A stretch of DNA of 64,000 nucleotides from Podocnemis expansa (taxonomy: Eukaryota > Chordata > Testudines > Podocnemididae). The DNA lies in assembly GCA_007922195.1 (NCBI GenBank), contig ML681989.1:46817089-46881088 (forward strand). Reading direction: 5' to 3'. Positions 23,037 to 33,436 of this stretch are shown piece after piece (the first letter of the stretch is position 1; each line of letters opens with the position of its first letter). The notes under the pieces were generated by a model, which had not been told where the DNA came from, did no database searches, and saw only the letters and a program-made list of their open reading frames with translations. A program made the translations under genes and the position numbers.

Positions 23037-24292
23037 TTCATAGAATCATAGAATCATAGAATCATAGGGTTGGAAGGGACCCCACAAGGTCATCTAGTCC
23101 AACCCCCTGCCAAAAAAAGCAGGACCACTCCCATTAGATCATCCCAGTCAGTGTTTTGTCCAGCTGGGACTTGAACACCTCCAGAGATGGAGATTCCACC
23201 ACCTCCCTAGGCAGCTTATTCCAATGCTTCACCACTCGCCTAGTAAGGAAGTTTTTCCTAATATCCAGCCTGGACCGCCCCAGCTGTAACTTGAAACCAT
23301 TGCTTCTCGTTCTGCCCTCTGTTACCACCGAGAACAGTCGAGCTCCCTCCTCCTTGGAGCAACCCTTCAAGTAGTTGAAGGTTGCTATCAAATCCCCCCT
23401 CAGTCTTCTCTTCTGCAGGCTAAATAAGCCTAGTTCCTTCAGTCTTTCTTCATAGGGCTTGTGCTCCAGCCCTTTGATCATTTTGGTTGCCCTCCTCTGG
23501 ACTCTCTCTAATTTGTCCATGTCCTTTTTGTAGTGGGGAGCCCAAAACTGGACACAGTATTCCAGATGTGGCCTCACTAGTGCAGAATAGAGGGGAATGA
23601 TCACATCCCTCGATCTGCTGGTAACACTTCTTCTGATGCAGCCCAGTATGCCATTGGCCTTTTTGGCAGCAAGAGCACACTGCTGACTCATATCCAGCTT
23701 CCCATCCACCATGACTCCCAGGTCCTTTTCTCCAGTGCTGCTATTTAGCTGATCACTCCCCAGCCTGTAGCAGTACATGGGGTTTTTTCGTCCCAAGTGC
23801 AGGATTTTACACTTATCCTTGTTGAACCTCATGAGATTCCTCTTGGCCCACTGCTCCAGTTTGTCTAGGTCTCCCTGAATCCTGTCTCTGCCCTCTAGGG
23901 TGTCTACCGTTCCCCCCAGTTTGGTATCATCTGCAAACTTACTAAGTGTGCAATCTATCCCATCATCCAGATCATTAATGAAAACATTGAACAGAACTGG
24001 CCCCAGGACCGACCCCTGGGGTACACCACTCGTTACTGCCTGCCAACTTGACATGGAGCCATTGATTCCTACACGCTGAAACCGTTGTTCTAGCCAGTTT
24101 TCTATCCACCTTACAGTCCACGCATCTAACCCATACTTCCTTAATTTGCCAATGAGAATGCTGTGGGAAACCGTATCAAAAGCCTTGCTAAAGTCAAGGT
24201 ATATCACATCAACGGCTCTTCCCGCATCCACAAATCCAGTCATCTCATCATAGAAGGCGATGAGGTTGGTCAGGCATGATTTACCCTTGGTC
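23037..24292 (-). mobile_element. CR1 LINE, 5'-truncated, young
   Basis: The 3' end (left side) carries about four ATAGAATC-type octamers followed by GGGTTGGAAGGGACC, the hallmark of CR1. The upstream boundary near 24290 (TTTACCCTTGGT, then DIRS sequence) is the usual 5' truncation from incomplete reverse transcription. It is inserted in the DIRS RNase H segment, in the same orientation as DIRS. No target duplication was seen, as usual for CR1. Confidence 0.92.
23134..24243 (-). CDS. CR1 ORF2 C-terminal reverse transcriptase, 369 codons uninterrupted
   Basis: The reverse-transcriptase core contains [11 protein letters not shown] (motif A), [14 protein letters not shown] (motif B) and FADDTKL (catalytic FADD, motif C), then the CR1 C-terminal domain ending near [19 protein letters not shown]. 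The methionine at the start is internal; the endonuclease and N-terminal part were lost by 5' truncation, so this is not a complete gene. Reverse transcriptase would prime cDNA synthesis at a nicked target. The lack of any stop over 369 codons marks it as the youngest LINE in the window and younger than the 43-kb copy, which has frameshifts. It has no promoter and is presumably not expressed. Confidence 0.92.
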   Translation of the reverse strand: MTGFVDAGRAVDVIYLDFSKAFDTVSHSILIGKLRKYGLDAWTVRWIENWLEQRFQRVGINGSMSSWQAVTSGVPQGSVLGPVLFNVFINDLDDGIDCTLSKFADDTKLGGTVDTLEGRDRIQGDLDKLEQWAKRNLMRFNKDKCKILHLGRKNPMYCYRLGSDQLNSSTGEKDLGVMVDGKLDMSQQCALAAKKANGILGCIRRSVTSRSRDVIIPLYSALVRPHLEYCVQFWAPHYKKDMDKLERVQRRATKMIKGLEHKPYEERLKELGLFSLQKRRLRGDLIATFNYLKGCSKEEGARLFSVVTEGRTRSNGFKLQLGRSRLDIRKNFLTRRVVKHWNKLPREVVESPSLEVFKSQLDKTLTGMI

Positions 24293-24539
24293 CAGAAAAA
24301 CTTGGCAAGCTAGGTGAATGGCCCTGAGTTCCTTCACATTTATGTGAAGGGATCTTTCCCTAAGGGCCCATGTCTCTTGGGTTGAAAACCCCTCTGAGAT
24401 ATGTGCCCCTCAACCCGCATCCCACTCATCTGTAATCAGGGGCACTGTGGGATTCGAGGTCTTGAAGGGAATCCTGCCCCTGGCAAAGAGAGGGTCCTGC
24501 CATGTTTCTAGGACCTTGCGTGGGACTGACAGTACCTTG

Positions 24540-25658
24540 TGTCACCTGGGCCTCCTGGGATAACCAGCTGAATATGCAAAGATCAGGGCAAGCTACAAAA
24601 AGGAGAGCAGATTCTCCCAGCCTTGGTGGGTTACCTGGAGATAAACTCCGCCAATCAGTCACAAACAATGCTTCTGATCCCCCACACTGGATATTAAGAA
24701 GCCACCACAAAATATACTCAGCTCCCTTTACTACATTCAGGTCCCTGGTCCCAAATACAACCAGTAGGTCTTTTAAAGAAATAGGTTCTCCTGGCCCCAA
24801 AGGATCAGCCACATTACACAGAACAATATAGGCTTGGATCTTACCCAAAATACCATGCTGCCAGCTGATACTTTAGTAACTACAACTAAAGGTTTAATAT
24901 AGAAAAAAAAAGAAACAAAAATGAAAGATGTTATAGGGTCAAAGTGAATCACATACATACAAATGGTTTAGAGTCCATAGAAGATAAGTCCTTGTTTCAC
25001 ACCCTTCAGTTGTTAGAAATCCAGTTTTAAGGAACAGAGACCACATAGTCCAAGTGTAGAGTTGGTTCTAATTCTCCCCTGAGAATTAGCAGGGCAGTTT
25101 CCAGGCCAGTGTTGGCTGGGATCTCAATCCTGTGGCCCAAATTTTGCCTGAGAAATTTGGACAGATGTGAGATAAAGGGATTATGTTCCCAACTTCCTTT
25201 TATATGTAGCAAAGTGGGCATTTGCAGCTCATTTCTTCATGTGGGCTTTGAGTACAGTTCCCAGGTACTTTCTTAAGTGGAGAATAGTAATGTATAATGT
25301 CCTTTTAAGTAAAACCTTCATCTCCTGGGCACCACAGGTAATTAGCTGTATTAGCACCATTAACAGACAGTTTACACTGGTACATGAAAGGTCCATTTTA
25401 GATGTTAAAGTTCCCTCTTGACCCCTTCCAAGAGAACAATGGTAACAGGTAGGGAAGTATTTCATTTACCTTGCTAACCTCTAACCAGGCACATGTAAAC
25501 ATCATCAAGAAACTACTAATGACACACACACACACACACACATATCAAAGCCCTAGCCAACTCAGTACCATTGCATTTTCCTATAATATGTCTTCAAAGG
25601 TTAGATTTAGGTCATGTATTTTACAAGTAGTCTTGGCCTTCTCAGGCCTACCATGATA
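24540..25658 (-). mobile_element. ERV-type solo LTR, antisense, TSD CCTTG, nested in DIRS
   Basis: It aligns with the solo LTR at 5854-6875 in reverse: the frame MGKIQAYIVLCNVADPLGPG here matches MGKIQAYIVLGDVPDPLGSG there, both inside LTR sequence. CCTTG lies at 24535-24539 and 25659-25663, within a longer shared TACCTTG. The DIRS reading frame is continuous if the block between the duplications is taken out. The sense 5' terminus reads TATCATGG where TGTGA is expected, so it has mutated or belongs to a subfamily. An (AC)n microsatellite lies at 25522-25542. Confidence 0.78.
25522..25542. repeat. (AC)n microsatellite
   Basis: About ten uninterrupted AC units inside the antisense LTR. Confidence 0.95.
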
Positions 25659-25884
25659 CCTTGTTCAATGAGTTTTACTGGGAATGGAAGACTGGGGCTA
25701 CCCAGAGCTGGAATGGCCTCATTCTCAGCTGGGCCATTCTGATCACCAAAGTCGAGGCCACCACGTGGCCCAGCAACTGCGGGCACTCTCTGGCTGTGGT
25801 GATCGGAGTCTTCTGAAACTCCGAAATGATGGAACACATGGACTGAAACCTGGTTGGGGCAGAGATGCTCTGCCTTTCTTGGAG

Positions 25885-26620
25885 TCAAGTAAGGCCCCAG
25901 TAAATTTTATCATGCAGATTGGGACGGCTTTTGACTTTTCTTGATTTATGCAAAGCCCCAGGCAACTGCACAGCCTTTTTACCATGGCGACACTGTGGCA
26001 AACCTGATATTTGGGCTTTCTTTTTTATTAACCAGTCGTCAAGGTATGGATAGATCTTTACACCCTGCCTCCATAAATATGCTGCCACTGCCACCATAAA
26101 TTTTGTGAAAACTCTAGGAGCTAAGGTGAGCCCAAATGGAAGAGATATGAACTGGAAGTGTTCCCTTCCCACTACAGATCTGAGGAAACCTGTGTTTTGG
26201 TCTTATTGTTATGTGAAAGTAAGCGTCCTTTAAGTAAGGGCTGCAAACCAATCCCCTTGATCTAGAGCAGGAATTATTTGCGAGAGGGAAAATATGCAGA
26301 ATTTTATTTCCATTAGATGTTTCTTCAGAGCCCTGAGGTCCAGGATGAATCTCAGGTTGCCATTTAGTTTGGGAACTATGAAGTATTTGGAGTAGAACCC
26401 CTTTCCCCATTGACCCCTTGGGACTCTTTCTATGGCCCCTATGAAGAAGAGTTTTTTGCATTCTCTTTGTAGCAGAAGATCTAGCTCTGGATCCCCGAGA
26501 TGCAGATGAAGGGGCGGGTTCCTGTCTTGGGTTATAGTTTTGAATTGAATTTGAGTATCCTCTGGATATCATATCCAATATCCAACGATCGGTTATGATT
26601 CTGGCCCATTGAGGTAGAAA
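25885..26620 (-). pseudogene. DIRS reverse transcriptase core
   Basis: The minus-strand frame 25885-26172 contains FQFISLPFGLTLAPRVFTKF followed by GVKIYPYLDDWLI. This LPFGL-APRVFTK / YLDDWL pair is diagnostic of DIRS reverse transcriptases, with YLDD as catalytic box. The upstream frame (26114-26578) continues the finger region with frame changes (LKDAYFHITIRPKH, the motif A region, with its catalytic aspartate). It lies upstream of RNase H and recombinase as expected for DIRS. It is pseudogenic by frameshifts. Confidence 0.85.
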
Positions 26621-26774
26621 ACAAGCCAGTCAGGTGCTGAATAATGGGCTGAGTGGGGAACAGGCATCCTTTAGCTGTTTGTCAAAAACGCTGTTTTTGA
26701 CCAGCTGACCGGAAGCTATTGTTCCCTTGGTGGGGTGTTTGGGTCGAGGATTGGGATTTCAAGCCCTTACCTAC

Positions 26775-27840
26775 TCAGTTCCTTTTCCTCTCCAAGCCCT
26801 CATAGGGACATTGAGACTGTTGATAGGGCCTCTGATGGGACCCCTGTGTATGGCTCTGTTGCTGCAGCTGCTGGGATTGTTGCTGAGGCAATTGGGATCT
26901 GAAAGGGTGCCTAGTCTCCAGTGGCACGTACATTCTTGGGGACTTTAGAGTGTCCCTAGAGTCCTTCATCCTGCAAAGCTTAGAATCAGTAGATTCTGTA
27001 AACAAGGTTGGACCCTTGAAAGGAAAGTCCTGTATGGTCTGTTGCATCTCTTGAGAGAAACAGGAGCCCTGCAACCAGGCTGCTCGGTGCATAGACACTG
27101 TGGAAGCTATGTTACAGGAAGCAGTGTCAGATGCACCCCACGATGACATCAACATATTGTGTGTGACTAGTACCCCTTCCTCAACCAGTGTCTCAAAATC
27201 CCTGGTGTGTTCCCTGGAAATCACATCCCAAAATCTTTCTAGCACCCCCAAGATGTTGAAAGTATACCTTCCTATAAGGGCATGGTGATTTGCTATGCAG
27301 GGCTAGAGGGCTGATGTGGAGTAAACCTTCCTCCCTAAAAGGTCGAGCTTCTTTGCCTCTTTTCTTGGGAGAAGAGCTAGGTTGGCCCTGCCTCTCCCTG
27401 TGGTTGACCACATCTACCACCAGGGACCCCAGATTAGGGTGGCTGAAAAGGAAGGAGAATTTATCAGCGGGAGCATGGTATCTCTGTTCTGCAACTTTAG
27501 ACACAGGAGAAATTGAGGAGGGGTTTTGTCACAGTGCCTTTGCAATGGAGTATACCCCTTCATGAAGAGAAACAGGCAGGGCTGCATCCTCCAAGCCAAA
27601 GAGGGGGTTGGACTGTTCCTTGACAACCCCCAGGTGTAGGCTTAAATTCACTGCCATGTGCCTAAACAGGTCCTGTTGGGCATGGGGGTCATCTCTAAAT
27701 GCCAGAGGTCTTTGGTAGGTAGCTTTGTCCAGAGAGGAGGAAGAAGGAATTTGTGATCTACGGTACCATTCGGTGCTGGAGTCAGATCCATTGTCCAAGT
27801 CATCTGAGGAGCCAGGAGTCTGAGTAGACAACATCACCAA
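26775..27840 (-). pseudogene. DIRS gag-like protein, C-terminal part
   Basis: Overlapping minus-strand frames in order: 27529-27840 (acidic/Ser-rich start, then QDLFRHMAVNLSLHLGVVKE), 27193-27504 (DKFSFLFSHPNLGSLVVDVV) and 26775-27251 (HRAAWLQGSCFSQEMQQTI, QDFPFKGPTLFTE, then a Gln-rich tail). The FSHP-x-S-LVVD and RA-WL/PF-GxTLF phrases are typical of the gag-like ORF1 of vertebrate DIRS elements, which packages the RNA. Several frame changes are present. Confidence 0.7.
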
Positions 27841-27910
27841 GGGTCACGATGATGCTGGCTTGTCCTCCGAGTTGTAGCTGAGCCATCCACTAGACCATTC
27901 CTGGAAGGAT

Positions 27911-28785
27911 TGTGGGGTGGAGTCACAGCGTGCCGTGGTGCGACTGTAGTAGTGCAGTGGCTTTGCTACAGCCCACACAGGGTTAAAAAAGGTGTGGGTG
28001 GCCAGCAGCCAATCAGGTGGGAGGGCTGTGGCAGCCAGTTAGAGAGATGCTGCTGTTATAAGGGCAGAGCAGCAGGGCTAGCTGGGGTCTGTCTGCTGTG
28101 GGAGCTGCAGGGGGAGGTTCTCCTCTTGGCAGACTGGCAGTGGGAGCCAGCATCCTGGAGAGCACTGAGTGGAAGCAGGGTCTCGGTGCTGACCGGAGCT
28201 GGGGATCCCACAGGAGCAGACTGCAGCAGTGACTGGAGCAGCGGTCTGGGGCAAGGAGACCAAGGAGTGGACAGTGGCTGGACTCCCGTGGTGAGACTGC
28301 GGGCAGCTGGGGCTGCAGGGAAGTGGCCCAGGGAGTTGACATGGTCTGTGAGGAGAGACTGGAGGGAGGTGGAGGCCTCATTGGAAGCATTTAGGGTCCC
28401 TGGTCTGGGGCCTGGAGAAGTGGGTGGGCTCAGGCCCCTCCCTGCTCCCCCAGTGTGCTACGGGTGACATGAGTGCCAGCAGTGGCACAGGCTCATGGGG
28501 CCATTGACTATTTTAGTGGCCAGAATGAAGGTGAGCTGTGGCCATTAACTGCTTTAGTGGCCAAGTCATAGTCAAGCCATGGACTATTTTAGTGGCTGGT
28601 ACCCCGGAAGGGGTGGACTAGTGGACTCAGCCAGAGGGCTAAGGTCCCAGGACTGGACTCAGAGTAGAGTCAGCATGTGGAGATTCTGAGCATAGACCAC
28701 CTGGAGGGAACCACTTGAGCTAAGTTCCCCAAAAACACCACAAGGAGGCGCCTTCCAGGTGGGTCGGGTGCTGCACCCGCTTACA
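27911..28785 (+). mobile_element. Gypsy-type solo LTR, about 875 bp, nested in DIRS gag
   Basis: It starts TGTGGGGTGGAGTCACAGCG and ends GCTGCACCCGCTTACA, giving TG...CA termini. There is a TATA-like GTTATAAGGGCAGAG about 150 bp in. The 185-codon frame 27910-28467 lies wholly inside it and encodes nothing recognisable. Flanking pentamers AGGAT and GTGAT match only at three of five positions, so the duplication is not clean. The assignment as a Ty3/gypsy LTR is from overall style and is less certain than the LTR nature. Confidence 0.65.
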
Positions 28786-29098
28786 GTGATCCTTTACTTT
28801 TCAGGAGCCACCCTCACTGTAAGACACACTCTGGGGTCTATTCTGTGCCCCCCTCTCCGGTGCTGACTGGGTCAGCAATGCGGATGGTCCTGTCAGCAGT
28901 TGCTCTTTGGTACCGAGAGGTGAGGTGCTTTGGCGGTGAGGAATCAGAGAGTACTTGTAGCACTGCTTTTCCACAGGTTTTTCTCTTGTAGGAGTCGGTA
29001 CTGGGGACGATGGAGATCTGCGGCACTTCAGTTTGTTGTCAGAGGGAGCCGAGGAGGCTGAGGACAATCTGGCTCTTCTTGATCCCTGCAAGCATGGC

Positions 29099-29453
29099 CA
29101 GGGGCGTCGCTGGCACCGGGCACACAGGGCACATGCCCTGAATCCCGGTACCACCGCCCCAGGTCTGGCAGGGCCTGCCTCTTCCGGTCTCCAGCCCAAT
29201 CAGGCCAGAGATCCAGGGCCCGGCCACCCACAGTGGCTGCAGCCCTGTCCGTGGCTGGGGATCCGGGGCTCAGCCACCCATGGCTGCAGAGGCCACTCCT
29301 GGCCCCATCCCCAGCCAGGGATCCGGGGTGCGGCTGCTCCTGGCCCCAACGCCACTTGGGGGCGTGGCCTGCGGCCAGGGGATGTGGCCTCATGATGGGG
29401 TGTGTGGCCTGGGCTGGTGCCCTGGGTGCTTCCCTGGGGCAGCAACACCCCTG
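29099..29453 (+). mobile_element. GC-rich hAT element, 355 bp, 8-bp TSD, nested in DIRS gag
   Basis: The left terminus is CAGGGGCGTCGCTGGCACC and the right (reverse complement) CAGGGGTGTTGCTGCCC. Flanks AGCATGGC (29091-29098) and AGCACGGC (29454-29461) match at seven of eight positions. It shares its left end and GC-rich body with 21538-22220 in opposite orientation. The 120-196-codon open frames on both strands here are compositional. Confidence 0.87.
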
Positions 29454-30043
29454 AGCACGGCACTGATGGTTCGCATGCTGACACGGGAGATGAGAGGTAA
29501 CCATTTGCCGAACCCTGCCCTGGCCCAGAAGCAGTGCCGATTTCCTCTGGTACCAGTGAAGAGTCTGCTGTCAGTTCCGGGGCTGGTGCCACCCCTCCCA
29601 CGGAGGATCACTCCTTGGCTGAGAGGGCTGGTTTCCCTTTCAACTGCACCAACCTGCATGGTGCCGGAGATGTCAGCTCTGATAGGATTCTCGCTGCTGC
29701 AAGTGACTCTGGTGTCAAGGGGATGGCTACCGAATCCCTTCCCTGAGGAGAAGTGGCCGGCAGTGAGGTCGCGGTGCTCAGTCTTCTCCTGTGCCAGTCT
29801 GGCATGTGGTGCTGGTGAGCCCTTAGGCTTGGCAGGCATACCCAGAGCCAGTAGCACCACCCGGTCCTGAATGAGATTCTGGAGCCTCCGCGCCCTTTCT
29901 TTGTGAATTCTTCTTTTGAAGGACTTGTATATGGAACATTTATCCATCAGGTGTGAGTCACCCAGACAGGAGCGGTATCTCTTGTGAGGGTTGTCGATTA
30001 GGAACATCTTGCAGCAAACCTCGTAGGGTTTAAATCCCAGCAT
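29454..30043 (-). pseudogene. DIRS gag-like protein, N-terminal part
   Basis: A minus-strand frame starts at the ATG complementary to 30041-30043 just inside the terminal repeat: MLGFKPYEVCCKMF, then a zinc-knuckle-like C-x7-C segment (CLGDSHLMDKC) and a basic KSFKRRIHKERARRLQN. This is the usual N-terminus of DIRS gag in vertebrates. The last about 20 codons of the open frame are hAT sequence past 29453, so the protein is truncated by that insertion. Confidence 0.7.
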
Positions 30044-30129
30044 TACTTAATCACAAAAATAAGAAAAGCTAAACTAGTGAGACAGGCACTTGCTTAATTG
30101 CAAGGACGGTCTGTTCCAGTACTGTCACT

Positions 30130-30309
30130 GAGGGTGGAAAGAAGGAACTAGGAGGTTCGGGGTCAGGGTTGCGCATGTCACGGCACAGAGTGGGACGTTG
30201 GCCACTGACCCTGACCTCACAGGCAAGGGCTAAAGGACATTCCAGATTACCGTGTGCTGCAGCACAGACACCTGCAACCGAATGATGTGAGCAGAACTCG
30301 AAGAAGTAT
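30130..30309 (-). repeat. DIRS inverted terminal repeat, right copy (5' end of element)
   Basis: It is the reverse complement of 20367-20560. The outer tip is CTCGAAGAAGTAT. Clear flanking AT-rich sequence starts immediately after, with no target duplication, as expected for recombinase-mediated integration. Confidence 0.8.
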
Positions 30310-32085
30310 AGCTGATTCTGCCAAAATGTGTTATATTTAACAGTATCACTCAGAGGTTTGACCATCTTCTTGTGCCTGTCATTGAGCCAGCAGCAATGAA
30401 GTAGTGTCTCCAACATCACAAATGCTAACTCTGATTTCAGATTTTAATTGCTGAGCTTCTTGTGCCTGTGTTGCTGTTATTGATACACTCAAGTGGGGAG
30501 GATGAGACAGAAGGAACTCTTGGCTTTAATGTAAATGATGCTTCCTACTCTGGCCCACAAAGCAATGTTAAAGCTATTAATGTTGGATGGGTGTGAATAC
30601 TTTTTCCTCTCATGGACAGATTTAAGGTGTTAATCTTTGGTTTATTGTGATTCAATGCAGATGTAATACAACTACTCACTGTGTAAACTAACACATCTTT
30701 AAAGTGCTCATTGCACTGATAAAACTGTTTTGTGTTTCTTCAGAATCTCAGATAGAAAAACCGCTCAATAATATCTTAATAAAGTCAGGATATCTCTATC
30801 TCAGCTTCTCTCTAACACTTTATTGTAAAAGTAATTAATTTTGCAAATTCAGATTTTTTTCATTAAAACAAGATTAAATGAATGTTCCAAAATGTATGCA
30901 TCAACACAACTTGTCTTTGAATAGAATTTTTAAAATATCAGATTTCACAATAATTGGCTGCTATTTTATTGTTTACTTTCCTGCAAGAAAAAGCAAGCCA
31001 TCTATTAAAAGGATATATTCTCATTGTCTTTGGGTCAGAAGCATATTCACAATGTTCTCACTCTTTTCCGTTTCCCTTCTCTGAACAATGCTCTCAGATA
31101 CTACTGATACACTGCTATGGCATTCACAGACATGTTAAAGTTATTTACAAAGTCGTGAAAGGCAGATATCAGAGTGCAGAGTTCACTTCCCAGAATCTAT
31201 TACTATTAGAAACTCCAACTATAAAGTCATTTCCTCTAGTTTAATCAGAGTCTTAAAACATTTGCATAGCATTGTGTACAAAGAAGAAAATATTAAACAT
31301 CCCCTTCACTTCACTCAGCAACTGAATAGCATTATATTTCCAAAAGGAGCCCAGCCCCAAAAGAATCTTGAAAGCACAACAAAGAGCAGAATATCACCAC
31401 ATTTAATTTCATCTTCAATTAGAAAGTATTCTGAAAACATAAAGGAAAGGTTTTCCAGATTAAAGATGTGATTTTGTGCCTTGACAATATTGTGATACCC
31501 TAGCCTAAACTTTTCAATGGAAATATCTTATTCCACTCATTCAGATATCTGAACTGTATTGTGAGGAGACAAACAGTTTCCTTTTCCTTCCTTCTGAACC
31601 AGTTTTATCAGATGTTAAAGAAGAAACATCTAGGGAAATGAAAAATAGAGATAAATGGAAAGAGCTTTATGTGAAAGCTTGAGCGTAAAAATAGTGTCTG
31701 GAATTAACAAGCCCCCAACACTGCTGCAGAATGTCCTAGATACATAGGACTGAGCTCTGATCATTGAATCCAGTCTGACACTAGCTCACTGTAAACCAAA
31801 TCACCCCCCCAAAAAGATAGAAAAAAAAAACCTTTTGCTCAGCTGTGATCCTTTAATTCAATTATCATGGCATCAGAGTGAGTCAAAAGCCTTTTTTCTT
31901 ATTAATATAGAAAACCCTGAATACTTTGCTTTTATATACTGCAGCACATGATTTTGGTTGGAAACAAAGGGGAATTAGTCCTGTAATACACTACAGTTGT
32001 TACTAATGCTGCCTCTTATCAATGTTTACATCAACTAAGGGAGATTAGGGCTGTCAGAAAGTTGAAATTATCTTTGATAAAAAAA
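30310..32085. other. AT-rich background, nothing recognised
   Basis: No repeat, RNA or coding signal that I can support. Confidence 0.55.
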
Positions 32086-32372
32086 CCCACACTTCCTTGA
32101 TGATGCCTGGGATGAATTTGCAGTTACTCTTGGGAAGGTTCAGAGAAGAATTGAGAATGACTATAGCATTGGAAAACATGCCTTATAGGGACAGACTCAT
32201 CTATTTAGCTTAACAAAGAAAAGGTTGAGAGGTCAAAGTCCATAATTACCTGCATAGGGATAAGAAATTTTATGATCACATTTTCCAGATCACAGGCACT
32301 TCAATCTAACAGATAATGTTCCACAGGATCCAGTGGCTGGAAGATGAAGTTAGACCATCTCAGACTAGAATC

Positions 32373-32391
32373 TTTTTTTTTTTTTTTTTTT
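32373..32391. repeat. T19 homopolymer inside old LINE
   Basis: Nineteen uninterrupted T, an expansion not present in the LINE consensus as I know it. Confidence 0.9.
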
Positions 32392-32415
32392 CACAGCGAA
32401 GGTAATGAATTTTTT

Positions 32416-32582
32416 AATTGTTTTTCAAACTTAGGGTCAGAACCCTCAGGTACTGGGTCACGGCACCCCCTGCTGCCACCACTAAAAGACTGGACTGCTT
32501 CGCTCAATGATGTAATTGTTGGGTCTCAGGCATAAATGATTTCTTTCAATGGGGTCCCAAGAAAAAAGTTTGAAAACCACTG
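32416..32582. mobile_element. hAT-type MITE, 167 bp, inside the old LINE
   Basis: The left end AATTGTTTTTCAAACTTAGG and the right end GTTTGAAAACCACTG are complementary. Flanks AATTTTTT and AATTATTG match at six of eight bases. It is the same length and nearly the same sequence as the element at 38314-38480, and the LINE sequence resumes after it. Confidence 0.75.
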
Positions 32583-32820
32583 AATTATTGGAACATCTGA
32601 CAACAAGACGTGGTGAATTCTCTATCACTAGCAGTTGTTCAATCAAGACTGGGTTTTGTTTTGTTTTTTCCTAAAGATATGTTCTAATCCCAACAGGCAC
32701 CAATTCAGGGAAGTCTTATAGCTTGTGTTATGCAGGAGGTCACACTAGCTGATCAGAGTGGTACATTCTGGCCTTAAAAACCTAGGAATTTCTTAAAAAC
32801 CTAGGAATTTCTTATGATTC

Positions 32821-33219
32821 CAAGGCTAAAAAATAAATTTCACAAAATGTAAAAACTGTTCTATCACCACATTTGGGATTCTTGGTGTTTCCTTTCTTCA
32901 GTGTGTCTGTCTTTCACACTTTGCAGAGCAGGAATTGTCTTTTAACCCATCTACACTGCTGGGAAAAATCAGCAGCAGTTCACGGGAGTTACACCATGCC
33001 AATAGGAAATGCACTTCCATCAGTGCAGTGCCACCCCACTGGGGGAGGGGTAGTTTTATTGAGTTAATTTCTGAATCAACTGCAAATTTTTTAACTGGCT
33101 GCTCAGTCAATTTAAAAAAATGATTTGATGGTGGTCAATTTAACAATGTCAGTAATAGACATACTCTTAATTTTGGGGGGGCCATGCACCATGTTGGAGC
33201 TAACTAACAAATGCATTGT
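32821..33219. other. Background, nothing recognised
   Basis: No supported feature; several short overlapping open frames on both strands at 32873-33123 have no motif. Confidence 0.5.
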
Positions 33220-33436
33220 TCTAGAGGGGTAGCTGTGTTAGTCTGGTTCAGCAAAATAAAAAAGGAGTCTGGTGGCACTTTTAAAGACTAAGACATTTAT
33301 TTATTGCATGTGCTTTCATGGGAGAAAATCCCAGTTTGTCAAACCTCTGATGAAGTGGAATTTTCTCCCATGAAAGCTCATGCAATAAATAATTTTTTTA
33401 GTCTTTAAAAGTGCCACCAGATTCCCTGTTTGTTAC
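33220..33436. mobile_element. Palindromic Penelope tail pair
   Basis: Left antisense tail (GGGGTAGCTGTGTTAGTCTG...GGGAGAAAATCCCAG) and right sense tail (CTCTGATGAAGTGGAATTTT...CCACCAGATTCCCTGTTTG) meet at about 33343. The right arm lacks the outer AGACTAACACAGCTACC end. The architecture is the same as at 12884-13117. Confidence 0.8.
33347..33376 (+). ncRNA. Hammerhead-like core, CTGATGA copy
   Basis: CTGATGA (33347-33353) plus A, stem GTGGAA/TCCCAT with a mismatch around TTTTC, GAAAGCTC. The mismatched stem II predicts a weaker fold than the copy at 302. Confidence 0.35.

Larger units (their letters stand above)
22641..25888 (-). pseudogene. DIRS RNase H region, in three pieces
   Basis: Minus-strand order: at about 25663-25888 the end of the reverse transcriptase and connection (RASLPQPGFSPCVPSFRSF); at 24293-24534 the first half of RNase H (VPLITDEWDAG before a stop, [20 protein letters not shown]); at 22766-23036 the second half (MFYMNRKGRVHSPAVHLED, MVAHLPGVESGVTDLLNR). 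The ERV LTR and the CR1 separate the pieces, and reading across each insertion keeps DIRS-like sequence continuous. RNase H would degrade the RNA template during reverse transcription. In-frame stops and frame changes are present. Confidence 0.8.
20367..30309 (-). mobile_element. DIRS tyrosine-recombinase retrotransposon with five nested insertions
   Basis: The ends are inverted copies of each other (about 20367-20560 and 30130-30309), sharing TTCTT(T/C)GAG, GCTCACAT, ATTC(A/G)GTT(A/G)CAGGTGTCT, GGTAATC and CTCTGTGCCG in order. On the minus strand come a gag-like protein, DIRS-type reverse transcriptase and RNase H, then a tyrosine recombinase. DIRS elements integrate through that recombinase and make no target duplication. 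Subtracting the gypsy LTR (875 bp), two hAT elements (355 and 683 bp), the ERV LTR (1,119 bp) and CR1 (about 1,254 bp) leaves about 5.66 kb, a normal DIRS length. All reading frames are broken, so it is dead. Confidence 0.88.
32090..32820 (+). mobile_element. Old CR1/L3-type LINE 3' end, sense strand
   Basis: Sense-strand phrases follow the 3' end of an ancient CR1/L3 ORF2 and 3' UTR: CATGCCTTATAGGGACAGAC, TTAGCTTAACAAAGAAAAGG, TTGAGAGGTC, CCAGTGGCTGGAAGATGAAG, GTTATGCAGGAGGTCACACT, then TTCTGGCCTTAAAAACCTAG with a 19-bp duplication of the terminal motif. There are no intact codons of length. A T19 run at 32373-32391 and a hAT MITE at 32416-32582 interrupt it. It is much older than the minus-strand CR1 copies. 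Confidence 0.8.

Noticed and set aside
24540..25658. Part of the DIRS element itself
   Set aside because: DIRS sequence is continuous across its edges at a shared CCTTG, and the block matches an LTR found elsewhere, so it is an insertion.
27910..28467. 185-codon plus-strand open frame
   Set aside because: It lies wholly inside a TG...CA-bounded gypsy-type LTR, overlaps opposite-strand frames of similar length and has no motif; it is a GC-rich artefact.
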